Assembly: GCF_037975235.1 (NCBI RefSeq)
Contig: NZ_CP150241.1
Location: 6,502,275 to 6,566,274, forward strand
Source of the DNA: Paenibacillus sp. FSL R5-0341
GTDB taxonomy: Bacteria > Bacillota > Bacilli > Paenibacillales > Paenibacillaceae
DNA: 64,000 bases
Reading direction: 5' to 3'
A model generated the notes under the pieces. That model was not told where the DNA came from. It saw nothing but the letters and a program-made list of their open reading frames with translations, and made no database searches. Below, in pieces: positions 9,285 to 17,697 of this stretch; positions within the stretch are counted from its first letter, which is position 1; every line of letters begins with the position of its first letter. Made by a program: the position numbers and the translations under genes.

Positions 9285-10562
9285 TTACTCTGGTTTATCC
9301 GTCAACTTCACCGAGACCTTCTCAGCTTTGCCATCCCGGTAGAAGGTCACTTCAATGGTATCCCCAATCTTCTTCTGATCGTACAGATACTTCCGCAGAT
9401 CCAGCGTGGAGGTAATTTTTTGCCCGTCAAACTCCGTAATAACATCATTCAGTTTCATTCCTGCTTCAGATGCCGGCCCCGATGCTTCCAGCACAACCAC
9501 GCCACTATCCACGTGAGATGGCAGCTTCAGATCTTTGCGCTGCTCGTCATCCAATGGTGCATAAGGGTTGCTCAGATCCACCGTGTACACGCCCAGGTAT
9601 GGACGAGATACTTTGCCGTTCAGTAGCAGAGAATCGACTGTTCTCATCACTTCATTCATCGGAATCGCGAAGCCGAGACCTTCAACGCCCGTATCCGAGA
9701 TCTTCATCGTGTTAATGCCGACCACTTTGCCGTTCAAGTCGACCAAAGCACCGCCGCTATTACCTTCATTAATCGCCGCATCCGTCTGGATCACATTTTG
9801 CTCCCAGTCGTACACCCCGTCCTGATTAATCGATACAGGCAGAATACGATCCGTGTAACTGACAATACCGGATGTCAGCGTACCGCCCAGACCGAGCGGA
9901 TTCCCGATCGCCAGCACCGTTTGACCGCGCTGAAGTTTGCTGGAATCGCCGATCTCCGCCACTGCACCCAGCCCTTTATCTTCTGCGGACAATACAGCAA
10001 TGTCACTCACACGGTCTTTTCCAACCAGCTTCGCTTTATGTGTCTCCCCATCTACGGTCACAATCTCCAGATCACTCGCACCCTCCACGACGTGGTGGTT
10101 GGTCATGATGTAGGCCTTGCCATCTTCCTTCTTGAAAATGACCCCTGAGCCCAGCGCGGAATCTTCCATCGACAGACTGCTACCCGTTTTATGGTTCACA
10201 ATGCTCACCACCGAAGGACGAACATGGGCCGCCGCCTGAATAATCCGGTCGTATGGATCAGCTGCCTGTGCTGTCGGTGCGCCGCCTCCACCACCGTTGC
10301 CTGTAGCATTCGCCAGTGGTAACGATGCAGGCTGTGTAATGAAGCTAAACAGCGTGACGGTCACGATGGAACTGATCACCGAGCTGATCACAGCTACTTT
10401 CACTGTGGAACTGATTCCCGTACGCGATCTGCGTGGATTGCTCCAGCGGTCACGTCCACGTGCCCGGCCTCCAGGGCGGATGATCTGAAGTTTGCCTTTC
10501 TGTTCAGGTTCGGCGCGTCTTGATACTTTGGTTGAATAAAAATCGTCTCCAAACAATCCCAT
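9285..10562 (-). CDS. Membrane-anchored HtrA-like serine protease (HtrC/YyxA position)
   Basis: A 425-residue DegP/HtrA protease. A basic cytoplasmic N-terminus (1-50) is followed by one membrane helix (about 53-77), a Gly-rich linker, and a trypsin-like domain with the triad His157 (TNHHVVEG), Asp187 (SDIAVL) and Ser269 (GNSGGAL). A single PDZ domain forms the C-terminus. It should degrade or refold misfolded exported proteins outside the membrane. The position at the end of the wal cluster corresponds to B. subtilis htrC (yyxA). I chose the ATG at 10562, six bases after GGGGAGAGG; an in-frame TTG 11 codons upstream lacks such a site. Confidence 0.93.
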   Translation of the reverse strand: MGLFGDDFYSTKVSRRAEPEQKGKLQIIRPGGRARGRDRWSNPRRSRTGISSTVKVAVISSVISSIVTVTLFSFITQPASLPLANATGNGGGGGAPTAQAADPYDRIIQAAAHVRPSVVSIVNHKTGSSLSMEDSALGSGVIFKKEDGKAYIMTNHHVVEGASDLEIVTVDGETHKAKLVGKDRVSDIAVLSAEDKGLGAVAEIGDSSKLQRGQTVLAIGNPLGLGGTLTSGIVSYTDRILPVSINQDGVYDWEQNVIQTDAAINEGNSGGALVDLNGKVVGINTMKISDTGVEGLGFAIPMNEVMRTVDSLLLNGKVSRPYLGVYTVDLSNPYAPLDDEQRKDLKLPSHVDSGVVVLEASGPASEAGMKLNDVITEFDGQKITSTLDLRKYLYDQKKIGDTIEVTFYRDGKAEKVSVKLTDKPE

Positions 10563-10630
10563 CGTGATCCTCTCCCCTTCGTTGTCACGCATCAAGACCC
10601 TGACTGCCGCCTAAGTTGTCGCATGGTTCA

Positions 10631-10800
10631 ACGATGGAGTTCTCACTTACACCACTCCGCCAACAGACGAACCTTCCGATCGCTGTTACTCACAAATTTT
10701 TTTGATCCCCTCTTCCAAGGTGAAAATTTGTTCCTAAAGGCGAACACTTTGTTTCTTCAGGTTTCTTCTGTCGTCTTCGTTACGTGAAGACTCCAACGGT
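10631..10800. repeat. Hairpin-forming repeat, family 2, copy 1
   Basis: The core 10646-10788 shares blocks such as AACCTTCC.ATCGCTGTTAC, AAAGGCGAAC and TTCAGGTTT.TTCTGTC with 17380-17526. The arms around AGACGAACCT and AGGTTTCTTCTGTC can pair. Weak outer arms (TGGAGT/ACTCCA) lie at the ends. The rest of the gap 10563-11279 shows no gene. Confidence 0.7.
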
Positions 10801-11279
10801 TTCCCATGCTTTTTTGCATTTTTATAAAATGGTCTTGCATATCGCCGTATCCCGGCATCAAATCAAGATACAGCGTCTATGTACAACAGAACGGACACGC
10901 CATTCTGTCAGTGACTCTATCAATCATGCTCTCGCATTCTATGACATGCCATTTCACACGCAAAACAGCCAAAATCACAATGCTCCTCATATACTAAACA
11001 CGCCAAATCCCAAAAAGTTGCATAATTACGAAAATTAACGCACATTTCTGCTATAACGCGCTTAACAATAAAGGTCCATAGTATCTATCACCACAAAATC
11101 CGGTTCGCTAAGCGCCGTTTTGGCCATTTTGAAGAACTTTTTTACCCCCGCATGGTCACAGGTTCAGCATACATGCCTTATCAGAGAAATGTTAGCGGCA
11201 AAAAGAGGAATGTTTTCCACCCAGCCTGACTACAATAATAGTAAAAGACAATTCAAAGCTTCATAGAGGAGGATATAAC

Positions 11280-11492
11280 ATGGATCGCACGCATACACTC
11301 ACAGCCATGGATGAAGTTCATATGGCGGCCAAGCTGGCCGATCTCAAGGATGAACATTATCGAAATACCCTTGCACTTAGTACCATCATTGAACTGCTTA
11401 TCGATAAAGGCATCCTGACCCGTGAGGAAGTCGAGCGCAAAGCCGCCGAACTGGACAGCTTTATGGCTCACCCACCCTATCCCATGGTGTAG
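11280..11492 (+). CDS. Small conserved-looking protein of unknown function
   Basis: The 70 residues are mostly helical and acidic, with HYRNTLALSTIIELLIDKGILTREEVERKAAEL as the core (residues 26-58) and a proline-rich end. The helix-turn-helix pattern LLIDKGILT-REEVE resembles the subunit helices of nitrile-hydratase-like proteins only superficially. AGAGGAGG eight bases ahead of the ATG makes translation likely. The 3' end overlaps the end of walJ on the opposite strand by 32 bases. It is the only plus-strand gene inside the wal-htrA cluster. Function unknown. Confidence 0.7.
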   Translation: MDRTHTLTAMDEVHMAAKLADLKDEHYRNTLALSTIIELLIDKGILTREEVERKAAELDSFMAHPPYPMV

Positions 11493-12267
11493 GACGGTCG
11501 TAATACGTATCACAGAGTTTGAACTCATGATCCCGATAAAAACATCCACGGCTCTCCATCGCGTCGCGCACGGTCATTTTCGCCAAGTCCATCATATTAT
11601 GATCCCGGCTAAGATGTGCCAGATACGTGCGCTTGATGCGTCCGTTCATCAGTTCACTAAGTGCTGCCCCTGCCGCTTCGTTCGACAAATGCCCAATGTC
11701 GCTCAAAATCCGGCGCTTGGTGTTCCACGGATAACGTCCCATACGCAGCAATTCGACATCATGATTCGCCTCCAGCACCAGCACATCAGAATCGGAAATC
11801 GCATCGCGAACCTTGTCGCTCATGTACCCGAGATCCGTTGCAACGGACAGCTTCTCCGTACCATCATCGAATGTGTACCCTACCGGCTCAGCCGCATCAT
11901 GCGAGATCCCGAAGGATTCCACGCGCAGTGACCCAAAATCATGCTGTTCACCCGTCTCAAATACCCTCCGGTTTTCCTCTGGAATTGCCCCAACCGACTT
12001 CTCCAGTGCTGCCCACGTATTCAAATTCGCATAGATTGGTAAATTATATTTCCGAGACATCGCGCCTAGTCCTTTAATGTGATCAGAATGTTCATGTGTA
12101 ACCAGAATCCCGTCCAGTTCTGCCCCAGAAATCTCCCTTTCCTGAAACAGTGCGTCCAATCGCTTCGCACTAAGACCCGCATCAATCATGAGAGAGGTGC
12201 CCCCATGTTGTATGACCGTCGCATTCCCTGTCGAACCGCTGGATAACACGGTAAAATATATCCCCAT
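11461..12267 (-). CDS. walJ: WalJ/YycJ metallo-beta-lactamase fold exonuclease
   Basis: This 268-residue metallo-hydrolase of the beta-lactamase fold has the metal-binding motif H58-x-H60-x-D62-H63 (THEHSDH). GSTGNATVI near the start and a final DRPTPWDR region are typical of YycJ. The family is a 5'-3' DNA exonuclease linked to mismatch repair and is co-encoded with the WalRK system across Bacillota. It is the last gene of the walR-K-H-I-J run; its stop overlaps a convergent small gene. Confidence 0.95.
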   Translation of the reverse strand: MGIYFTVLSSGSTGNATVIQHGGTSLMIDAGLSAKRLDALFQEREISGAELDGILVTHEHSDHIKGLGAMSRKYNLPIYANLNTWAALEKSVGAIPEENRRVFETGEQHDFGSLRVESFGISHDAAEPVGYTFDDGTEKLSVATDLGYMSDKVRDAISDSDVLVLEANHDVELLRMGRYPWNTKRRILSDIGHLSNEAAGAALSELMNGRIKRTYLAHLSRDHNMMDLAKMTVRDAMESRGCFYRDHEFKLCDTYYDRPTPWDRVGEP

Positions 12268-12273
12268 AACGCA

Positions 12274-13026
12274 TTACTCCCCTGGTTTGTCTGTCTTGGG
12301 ACTGAATACATCCCCACTGATGCCCTGCACGTACAACACTTCGCCACTTTCCAGCACGAACCGCCATGCCGGCATCGCTACCTGTATATCTGAATTGAAC
12401 AACTGGCCGTAATAGCCCAGCTGAATATCTTTGACAATTGCATCATTTGGCAAAAAGTTCTCGATCAGCGTTCCCAGCGCCTTCGACGCCGGAAGCACCT
12501 GCTGATCGCTCTCCTCTGCGGTCGTAATCCGCACCGGAGTCTGACGGTAACCCGTTATTTTCTGGTCGCTGTAGAATAGCTCCAGACTCACATTAAAGAG
12601 CGGCCATTTGCCATCCACCAGTGGGTGAAGCACAAAAGCCCCATCCTCGGCCATCAGCTGATCCAGTCGATATGTCCCGATCTGTGGAATCTCACGCTGT
12701 AATGCATCCTCCAGCTCACTCTGCGAGAAGATCAACTTGCTATCTACAGGCTGTTCCAGTTCCATATCCACGCCAGCCTTGTCCTCTTCAATGAACTCAT
12801 AGGACAACTTCGGCAACTTCGGCGTTTCATTCGGAATCGGAGCCAGCACCTGAATGCCCTTCTCTTCCATCGCCTGCTGTGTATTATCTGCCAGTGAGGT
12901 GAAGTCCAGATTGGCTCCGGCCGTCTCCCGCGCATCCATCCAGATCTGGTATCCCAGCACCAAATTGAGCAGCAGAAAGGCATAGATCAACACATTTTTC
13001 GCCCGTCCCCAATCCAAAACTTTCAC
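12274..13026 (-). CDS. walI: WalI/YycI, membrane regulator of WalK
   Basis: The 250-residue protein has one N-terminal membrane helix (about 11-29, VLIYAFLLLNLVLGYQIW) and an extracytoplasmic domain. With YycH it forms a complex that interacts with and restrains the WalK sensor through membrane contacts. The start MKVLDWGRAKN is the family start. The stop is six bases from the walJ ATG. A 396-base gap holding a repeat separates it from walH, so co-transcription with the upstream genes is less certain than usual. Confidence 0.93.
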   Translation of the reverse strand: MKVLDWGRAKNVLIYAFLLLNLVLGYQIWMDARETAGANLDFTSLADNTQQAMEEKGIQVLAPIPNETPKLPKLSYEFIEEDKAGVDMELEQPVDSKLIFSQSELEDALQREIPQIGTYRLDQLMAEDGAFVLHPLVDGKWPLFNVSLELFYSDQKITGYRQTPVRITTAEESDQQVLPASKALGTLIENFLPNDAIVKDIQLGYYGQLFNSDIQVAMPAWRFVLESGEVLYVQGISGDVFSPKTDKPGE

Positions 13027-13099
13027 CTCCCTCAGTTAACTGGCTGAAATACTTTCAATAACTATTAGAAAATTGATCTCTATCCATGTTAGCCTGCTC

Positions 13100-13296
13100 G
13101 CTAACGAACTCCACAAGCCTTATTTGCTCCATTTTCCGCAAGTTTATAATCTAACGAATCTGAGAGAAGTTATTTCTAGCATTTGTAGGCATTCCATCGA
13201 TTTTCACTCGTTTTCTGCAGGAATAACGTCGCTGAGGTTCGTTAGATTTTGCATTTAAGGCTAATTCGGCATTTAAGGCGTGTCAGATTCGTTAGC
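13100..13296. repeat. Nested inverted repeat, family 1, copy B (197 bp)
   Basis: Outer arms GCTAACGAAC and GATTCGTTAGC lie at the ends, and CCTTA/TAAGG continues the pairing. Inner arms AATCTAACGAATCTGAG and GAGGTTCGTTAGATTTT lie at 13148 and 13250. The arms start 0, 50, 94 and 50 bases apart exactly as in copy A. It fills the walH-walI gap (13027-13422), which has no gene. Confidence 0.85.
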
Positions 13297-13422
13297 CGTT
13301 AGCCCTCTGCCAAAGTTAAACTATCAACACTTTTTGGGCAGTTCACATCTATCAATCGAAAGGTTATTCTGCACTCGTAGTGATAAAGTACAGCTACTCT
13401 TCAGTTTAATGACTACAACCTA

Positions 13423-14712
13423 TCAAGATACGGTGGTTTCCTCCCCGTTTCCGAATCGGATTACCCATACCGGGATCAGCTTCAGTCCGTCCTCAATCGA
13501 AGAAGGACGATAAGCCGGGTAGACGTCCACAACCTGGCGATTCTCACCTGCCACCTTTTTAATCAGAGCCTTCAGCTTGTCTCCGCCAGGTAGTTTGACC
13601 GATTTCTTCGCCTCTGCGCCTTCGTTCAGGTATTCCAGCGATCGTTCATAGCTGGATACCGTCTCCTGCTGCATCTCCATACTGATCGTGCCAAAGCGGA
13701 ACTGCATGGAATCCATAATCGGATAGCTGCCGTAATACTGCTGGAATTCAAGCTGCGTCTTGTTGTCCGTGGTCCCCAGCATCATGCGCGACCGGCCTTT
13801 CCAGCCGCCATGCTGGTTCACAAAATCAACCGCAGACAGCGCATCCTTCGCGGGGTCAATCTGCCCCGCAGGCGGTGCCGCCGGATCGGTGTAGCTGATC
13901 CAGCGTTGTTCCTGTTTTACCTGTAAGCTACGTTTACTGTCCGTGTAGATCTCCGACCCGTCTTTTTCCCGAATATTCCGGGTCATGCTTGGATCAAAGA
14001 ACAGGCTGCGTTGCATCTGCTCAACAGTGAACTGCCCTGTCGGCACATCGGCCTCAATCGTCTCCAGAGCTTCCGCCGGGATATAATACCCGCCATCCAT
14101 CAACGTATATGGCGTCCAGTTTGTACCGAAGTCGACATGCTGCTGCACGTCCTGTACCGTTAAGTCCGCCTGGGTTGCTTCGTATACCACGTCTCCCTTG
14201 GCGCTGAAGAACAGCGCATGGGCCTTCGTCTCATTTTTGGCTGTATAGATCGAGATTCGGTTAATCGTCTCCCCTTGGAATAAGGAATCCGTCCCGAGCC
14301 TCATCACCCGCTGTAGCAACGCTACCGGAATACCTTCCTTGAAGGATAGCTCAAATCCAGGGTTCTCCTTGCGAATCTGATCCCAGTTCACCGATTGCAC
14401 ACTGCGGCGCTGAAAATCATCGAACGCCCGCCCCTGTAACCGTGAATAGATCAACTGATAGAACGTATTGCCGGGGTAAAACACCGTATGTTTATCCTCG
14501 CCCAGATGAATAATCATCTGATCGGGGAAGATTAATTCTTCAATATTACGTTCCTGACCCATATTTTCCGTCTTCACATAATTCGTCTCTGACGTCACAA
14601 TAGAATCCCCGCCTCCGGGCAAACGGTAGATCAGGAAATAACTCTGCACTAGACTAGCTACGACAAGGGTAGCGAGCACCAGGGATTTAATCCGTTCCTT
14701 CACGGTGCTCAC
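13423..14712 (-). CDS. walH: WalH/YycH, membrane regulator of WalK
   Basis: The 429-residue protein has an N-terminal membrane helix (about 10-28, VLATLVVASLVQSYFLIY) and a large extracytoplasmic part. YycH negatively controls WalK through a complex with YycI. The gene start overlaps the walK end by 26 bases, showing translational coupling. The C-terminal IPVWVIRFGNGEE is typical of the family. Confidence 0.93.
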   Translation of the reverse strand: MSTVKERIKSLVLATLVVASLVQSYFLIYRLPGGGDSIVTSETNYVKTENMGQERNIEELIFPDQMIIHLGEDKHTVFYPGNTFYQLIYSRLQGRAFDDFQRRSVQSVNWDQIRKENPGFELSFKEGIPVALLQRVMRLGTDSLFQGETINRISIYTAKNETKAHALFFSAKGDVVYEATQADLTVQDVQQHVDFGTNWTPYTLMDGGYYIPAEALETIEADVPTGQFTVEQMQRSLFFDPSMTRNIREKDGSEIYTDSKRSLQVKQEQRWISYTDPAAPPAGQIDPAKDALSAVDFVNQHGGWKGRSRMMLGTTDNKTQLEFQQYYGSYPIMDSMQFRFGTISMEMQQETVSSYERSLEYLNEGAEAKKSVKLPGGDKLKALIKKVAGENRQVVDVYPAYRPSSIEDGLKLIPVWVIRFGNGEETTVS

Positions 14713-16537
14713 CCCCTTCCTCGCGCATCGGCAGTGTGAATGTTACTGTCGTGCCCACGTCCACCTCAGACTCCAGCGAGATGCTCCCATCATGCGCCTT
14801 CACAATTTCCCGGGCAATGGAGAGTCCCAGCCCTGTGCCTCCCATACTGCGGGAACGAGCCTTGTCCACCCGATAAAACCGCTCAAAAATACGATCCAGA
14901 TCGCGCTGTGGAATACCCATTCCGGTATCCGATACCGAGATGGCAAGTGCATGCTCATCACTGCGTCTAGCGGCAATTGTAATCGTGCCACCTTCCAATG
15001 TATATTTCAGCGCATTGGATACGACATTATCCAGCACCTGATCAATCTGGTCACGATCCAGCGGAACAGCCGGAATATCATTCTCCACAGACAGCACAGG
15101 TTGAATATCCTTCTGATGCATCTGGAACGAGAATCGATCCGTCACTTCCTCCAGCATTTCCAGAATGTCGGTTGGCTGCTTGCGCAGTAAAGCTTCCTTG
15201 GAATCCAGCCGAGATAGATGCAGCAGATCGGTAACCAGCCTAATCATTCGCTCCGTCTCGTTCTGAATAACACCAACGAAACGACCAGCAAGCTGTGGAT
15301 CTTCCAATGCACCGTCATCCAGCGCTTCCGCGTAACTCTTGATCGTGGTCAGAGGTGTCCGCAGCTCATGGGATACATTGGCCACGAATTCACGACGGGA
15401 TGCCTCAAGCTCTTCCTGCTCGGTAACATCCTGAAGAACGGCAATGGTTCCCGTGATACCCAGCTCACGACGATGAACCGGTGTAAACGTCATGCGAATG
15501 ACCACAGGCTCTTCTTGTCCCGCAGGTGCAATCTGCAACAGCGTTGAACCTGTAAAACCACTAGCGAGAGCTTCTGCATCCTCCGGATCAATGCCGAGTA
15601 ATATGGCAAAATGCCTTCCTTCAATATCCGCAGGACGCATGCCCAGAATGCTGCTGGCGCGGCGGTTCACCAGAATGACTTTACCGTACTCGTCCGTGGC
15701 TACCACACCATCACTCATATTGGTCAGAATGGAGGTCAACTTCTCCTTCTCCTCTTCATTCTGCGAGAGTGCATCTCGAAGCCTGCTGGTCATATAGTTA
15801 AAAGCCCGACTGAGCTGACCAATCTCATCCGTGCCGAATACAGGTGTCTGCTGATCAAAGTTACCTTCGGCGACCGCTGTCGCTCTCCGCGTCACTTCCT
15901 TAATCGGCTGCGTGATCGTATGAGACAGGATCACGCCAAGCACCGCCGTTAACACCAAGGCAATCAAAATGCCGGAGATAAAGATTTTGTTGATTCCCTC
16001 CATCGTGGAATACAACTCGTTCATGGATGCCGCGATGTAGACCGCGCCAATGATCTTGCCGCCGGACAGCACCGGCTTGGCGACGACCTTTTTGCGAACA
16101 TTATCCTCGTCCACGATATATTCCTCATTGTCCCGAATGCCTTGTAGCGCACGGCTGACAACGGTCTGGGTGTTTTTGCGCCCGACATAATCCGAATGTG
16201 AACTTAGCGAGGTCGTGAGTACCTTGCCGCTGGCATCCAACACCTGAATCTCGGCACCGTTAATGTTGAACAGATTGTTCACCAGCACACGCAGATTTTC
16301 CGTTTTGTCCTCGCCAGCCTCTGCTTCTCCACCCGCCATCGTCTCCCCCACGAGAACCGATAGCATCTCCGCACGGGCCTGCAGATCTTCCGTAAAATTG
16401 CTCGTCAGTGAGTTCTTCATCGCGCTCACAAAATAAACCCCGATCAATTGCATCGCAATCAGAATCAGCAGTACATAGATAATAATCAATTTCGCCTGAA
16501 TCGTTCGGAAGAACGAGAATCGCGCGAATCGGCCCAT
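14687..16537 (-). CDS. walK: WalK sensor histidine kinase
   Basis: The 616 residues contain a first membrane helix (about 15-38), an extracytoplasmic Cache-like sensor loop, a second helix (about 184-206) and a HAMP segment. A PAS domain (about 265-370), a HisKA domain with the phosphoacceptor His391 in SHELRTPL, and a HATPase domain with NALKYT, DTGMGIP and GGTGLGLSI follow. It senses cell-wall synthesis status and phosphorylates WalR. The gene overlaps the walR stop by one base. Confidence 0.97.
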   Translation of the reverse strand: MGRFARFSFFRTIQAKLIIIYVLLILIAMQLIGVYFVSAMKNSLTSNFTEDLQARAEMLSVLVGETMAGGEAEAGEDKTENLRVLVNNLFNINGAEIQVLDASGKVLTTSLSSHSDYVGRKNTQTVVSRALQGIRDNEEYIVDEDNVRKKVVAKPVLSGGKIIGAVYIAASMNELYSTMEGINKIFISGILIALVLTAVLGVILSHTITQPIKEVTRRATAVAEGNFDQQTPVFGTDEIGQLSRAFNYMTSRLRDALSQNEEEKEKLTSILTNMSDGVVATDEYGKVILVNRRASSILGMRPADIEGRHFAILLGIDPEDAEALASGFTGSTLLQIAPAGQEEPVVIRMTFTPVHRRELGITGTIAVLQDVTEQEELEASRREFVANVSHELRTPLTTIKSYAEALDDGALEDPQLAGRFVGVIQNETERMIRLVTDLLHLSRLDSKEALLRKQPTDILEMLEEVTDRFSFQMHQKDIQPVLSVENDIPAVPLDRDQIDQVLDNVVSNALKYTLEGGTITIAARRSDEHALAISVSDTGMGIPQRDLDRIFERFYRVDKARSRSMGGTGLGLSIAREIVKAHDGSISLESEVDVGTTVTFTLPMREEGGEHREGTD

Positions 16538-17259
16538 TATATCCCCACGCTTTTGGCACTGCGCACGAGATAACCGAGCCCGCGGCGAGTCAGAATCGTT
16601 TCCGGTTTGCTCGGATTCTCCTCAATCTTCTCACGCAGACGACGGATCGTGACATCCACGGTACGTACATCGCCGAAATATTCATATCCCCATACTGCTT
16701 GCAGCAGATGTTCCCGTGTCATCACCTTGCCGGAATGCTTCGCCATATAATAGAGAAGTTCATATTCACGGTGGGTCAGATCGAGTGGTTCTCCGCCTTT
16801 GTAAGCCGTATACATATCCATATCAAAAGCAAGATCAAACAGCCGCATGACCTGCTTCTCTTCGTCTTCGTGCGCTTCTGCCGTAATGGCAAGCTTTTGC
16901 CGTCTGCGCATCTGTGCCTTCACCCGTGCAAGCAGCTCACGCGTACTGAATGGCTTCGTCACGTAATCATCCGCACCCAATTCGAGCCCGAGCACCTTGT
17001 CGATCTCGCCATCCTTGGCGGTAAGCATGATGATCGGCATCTCCAGATGAGCGCGCACCTCACGACATACATCCATACCGTCCTTGCCCGGGAGCATCAG
17101 ATCCAGCAGCATCAGATCCGGTTTCTCGGATAGTGCCAGTTCAACCGCACGAATGCCATCGAATGCACAGATGACCTCGTACCCCTCTTTTTCCAAATTA
17201 AACTTCAGAATGTCCGCGATGGGCTGTTCATCGTCCACCACCAAAATCTTCCCCTGCAT
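16537..17259 (-). CDS. walR: WalR response regulator
   Basis: This OmpR/PhoB-type regulator has 240 residues. The receiver domain has acidic residues 9-10, phosphoacceptor Asp53 (LLDLMLPGKDG) and the conserved Lys in VTKPFS; the DNA-binding winged helix follows from about residue 135 (DLTHREYELL, WGYEYFGDVRTVDVTIRRLREK). It controls cell-wall hydrolase genes and is normally essential. AGGGGTG precedes the ATG. The upstream gap 17260-17697 holds a 190-bp repeat. Confidence 0.97.
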   Translation of the reverse strand: MQGKILVVDDEQPIADILKFNLEKEGYEVICAFDGIRAVELALSEKPDLMLLDLMLPGKDGMDVCREVRAHLEMPIIMLTAKDGEIDKVLGLELGADDYVTKPFSTRELLARVKAQMRRRQKLAITAEAHEDEEKQVMRLFDLAFDMDMYTAYKGGEPLDLTHREYELLYYMAKHSGKVMTREHLLQAVWGYEYFGDVRTVDVTIRRLREKIEENPSKPETILTRRGLGYLVRSAKSVGI

Positions 17260-17357
17260 CGGCTAAGTTCACCCCTATATCCTGCTTAATCCGCGTTAGC
17301 GTCTATATCTCTCTTCTATGTTTAGCTTGTACGAAGCCTGCTTGAGTTGTTTCTCTA

Positions 17358-17547
17358 ATATAAGTTGAACTAAAGAATATTTACACTCACACTACGATGA
17401 CAGAACAACCTTCCAATCGCTGTTACCCCCAGATTTTTTCGATTCCCTTTTCTCAAGGGAAAATCCGGGGATAAAGGCGAACGCTTCGCTTTTTCAGGTT
17501 TTTTCTGTCCTCTCCGTTATCGTGAAAATAATTAGTTCAACTTATAT
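17358..17547. repeat. Hairpin-forming repeat, family 2, copy 2 with 16-bp terminal inverted repeats
   Basis: ATATAAGTTGAACTAA at 17358-17373 and its perfect reverse complement at 17532-17547 enclose the family-2 core (17380-17526). Inside, GACAGAA...AACCT pairs with AGGTT...TTCTGTC, and TTTTCTCAAGGGAAAA makes an apical hairpin. It lies in the walR upstream region. Confidence 0.85.
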
Positions 17548-17647
17548 AGCTCGTTGTTTATATTCTCTAGTTTAACATACCTGAAGCACCGTCACATCCC
17601 GATCCGAGGGTTGGAAGGTCTTTCATCTGAAAATATTTTACAGCAGC

Positions 17648-17681
17648 AAAAAACAAGGCCAGCATTATAGCCAACCTTGCT
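17648..17681 (-). terminator. Terminator of the M23 peptidase gene
   Basis: On the minus strand CAAGG and CCTTG form the base of a hairpin (with TTGGC/GCTGG above), followed by TTTTTTG. Confidence 0.75.
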
Positions 17682-17697
17682 CTCAATTTAGCTTATA

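Noticed and set aside
14805..14818. ATTTCCCGGGCAAT, one mismatch from a Noc-binding site
   Set aside because: It lies in the conserved walK ATPase-domain coding sequence (AREIV), so the match is likely due to codon constraint.
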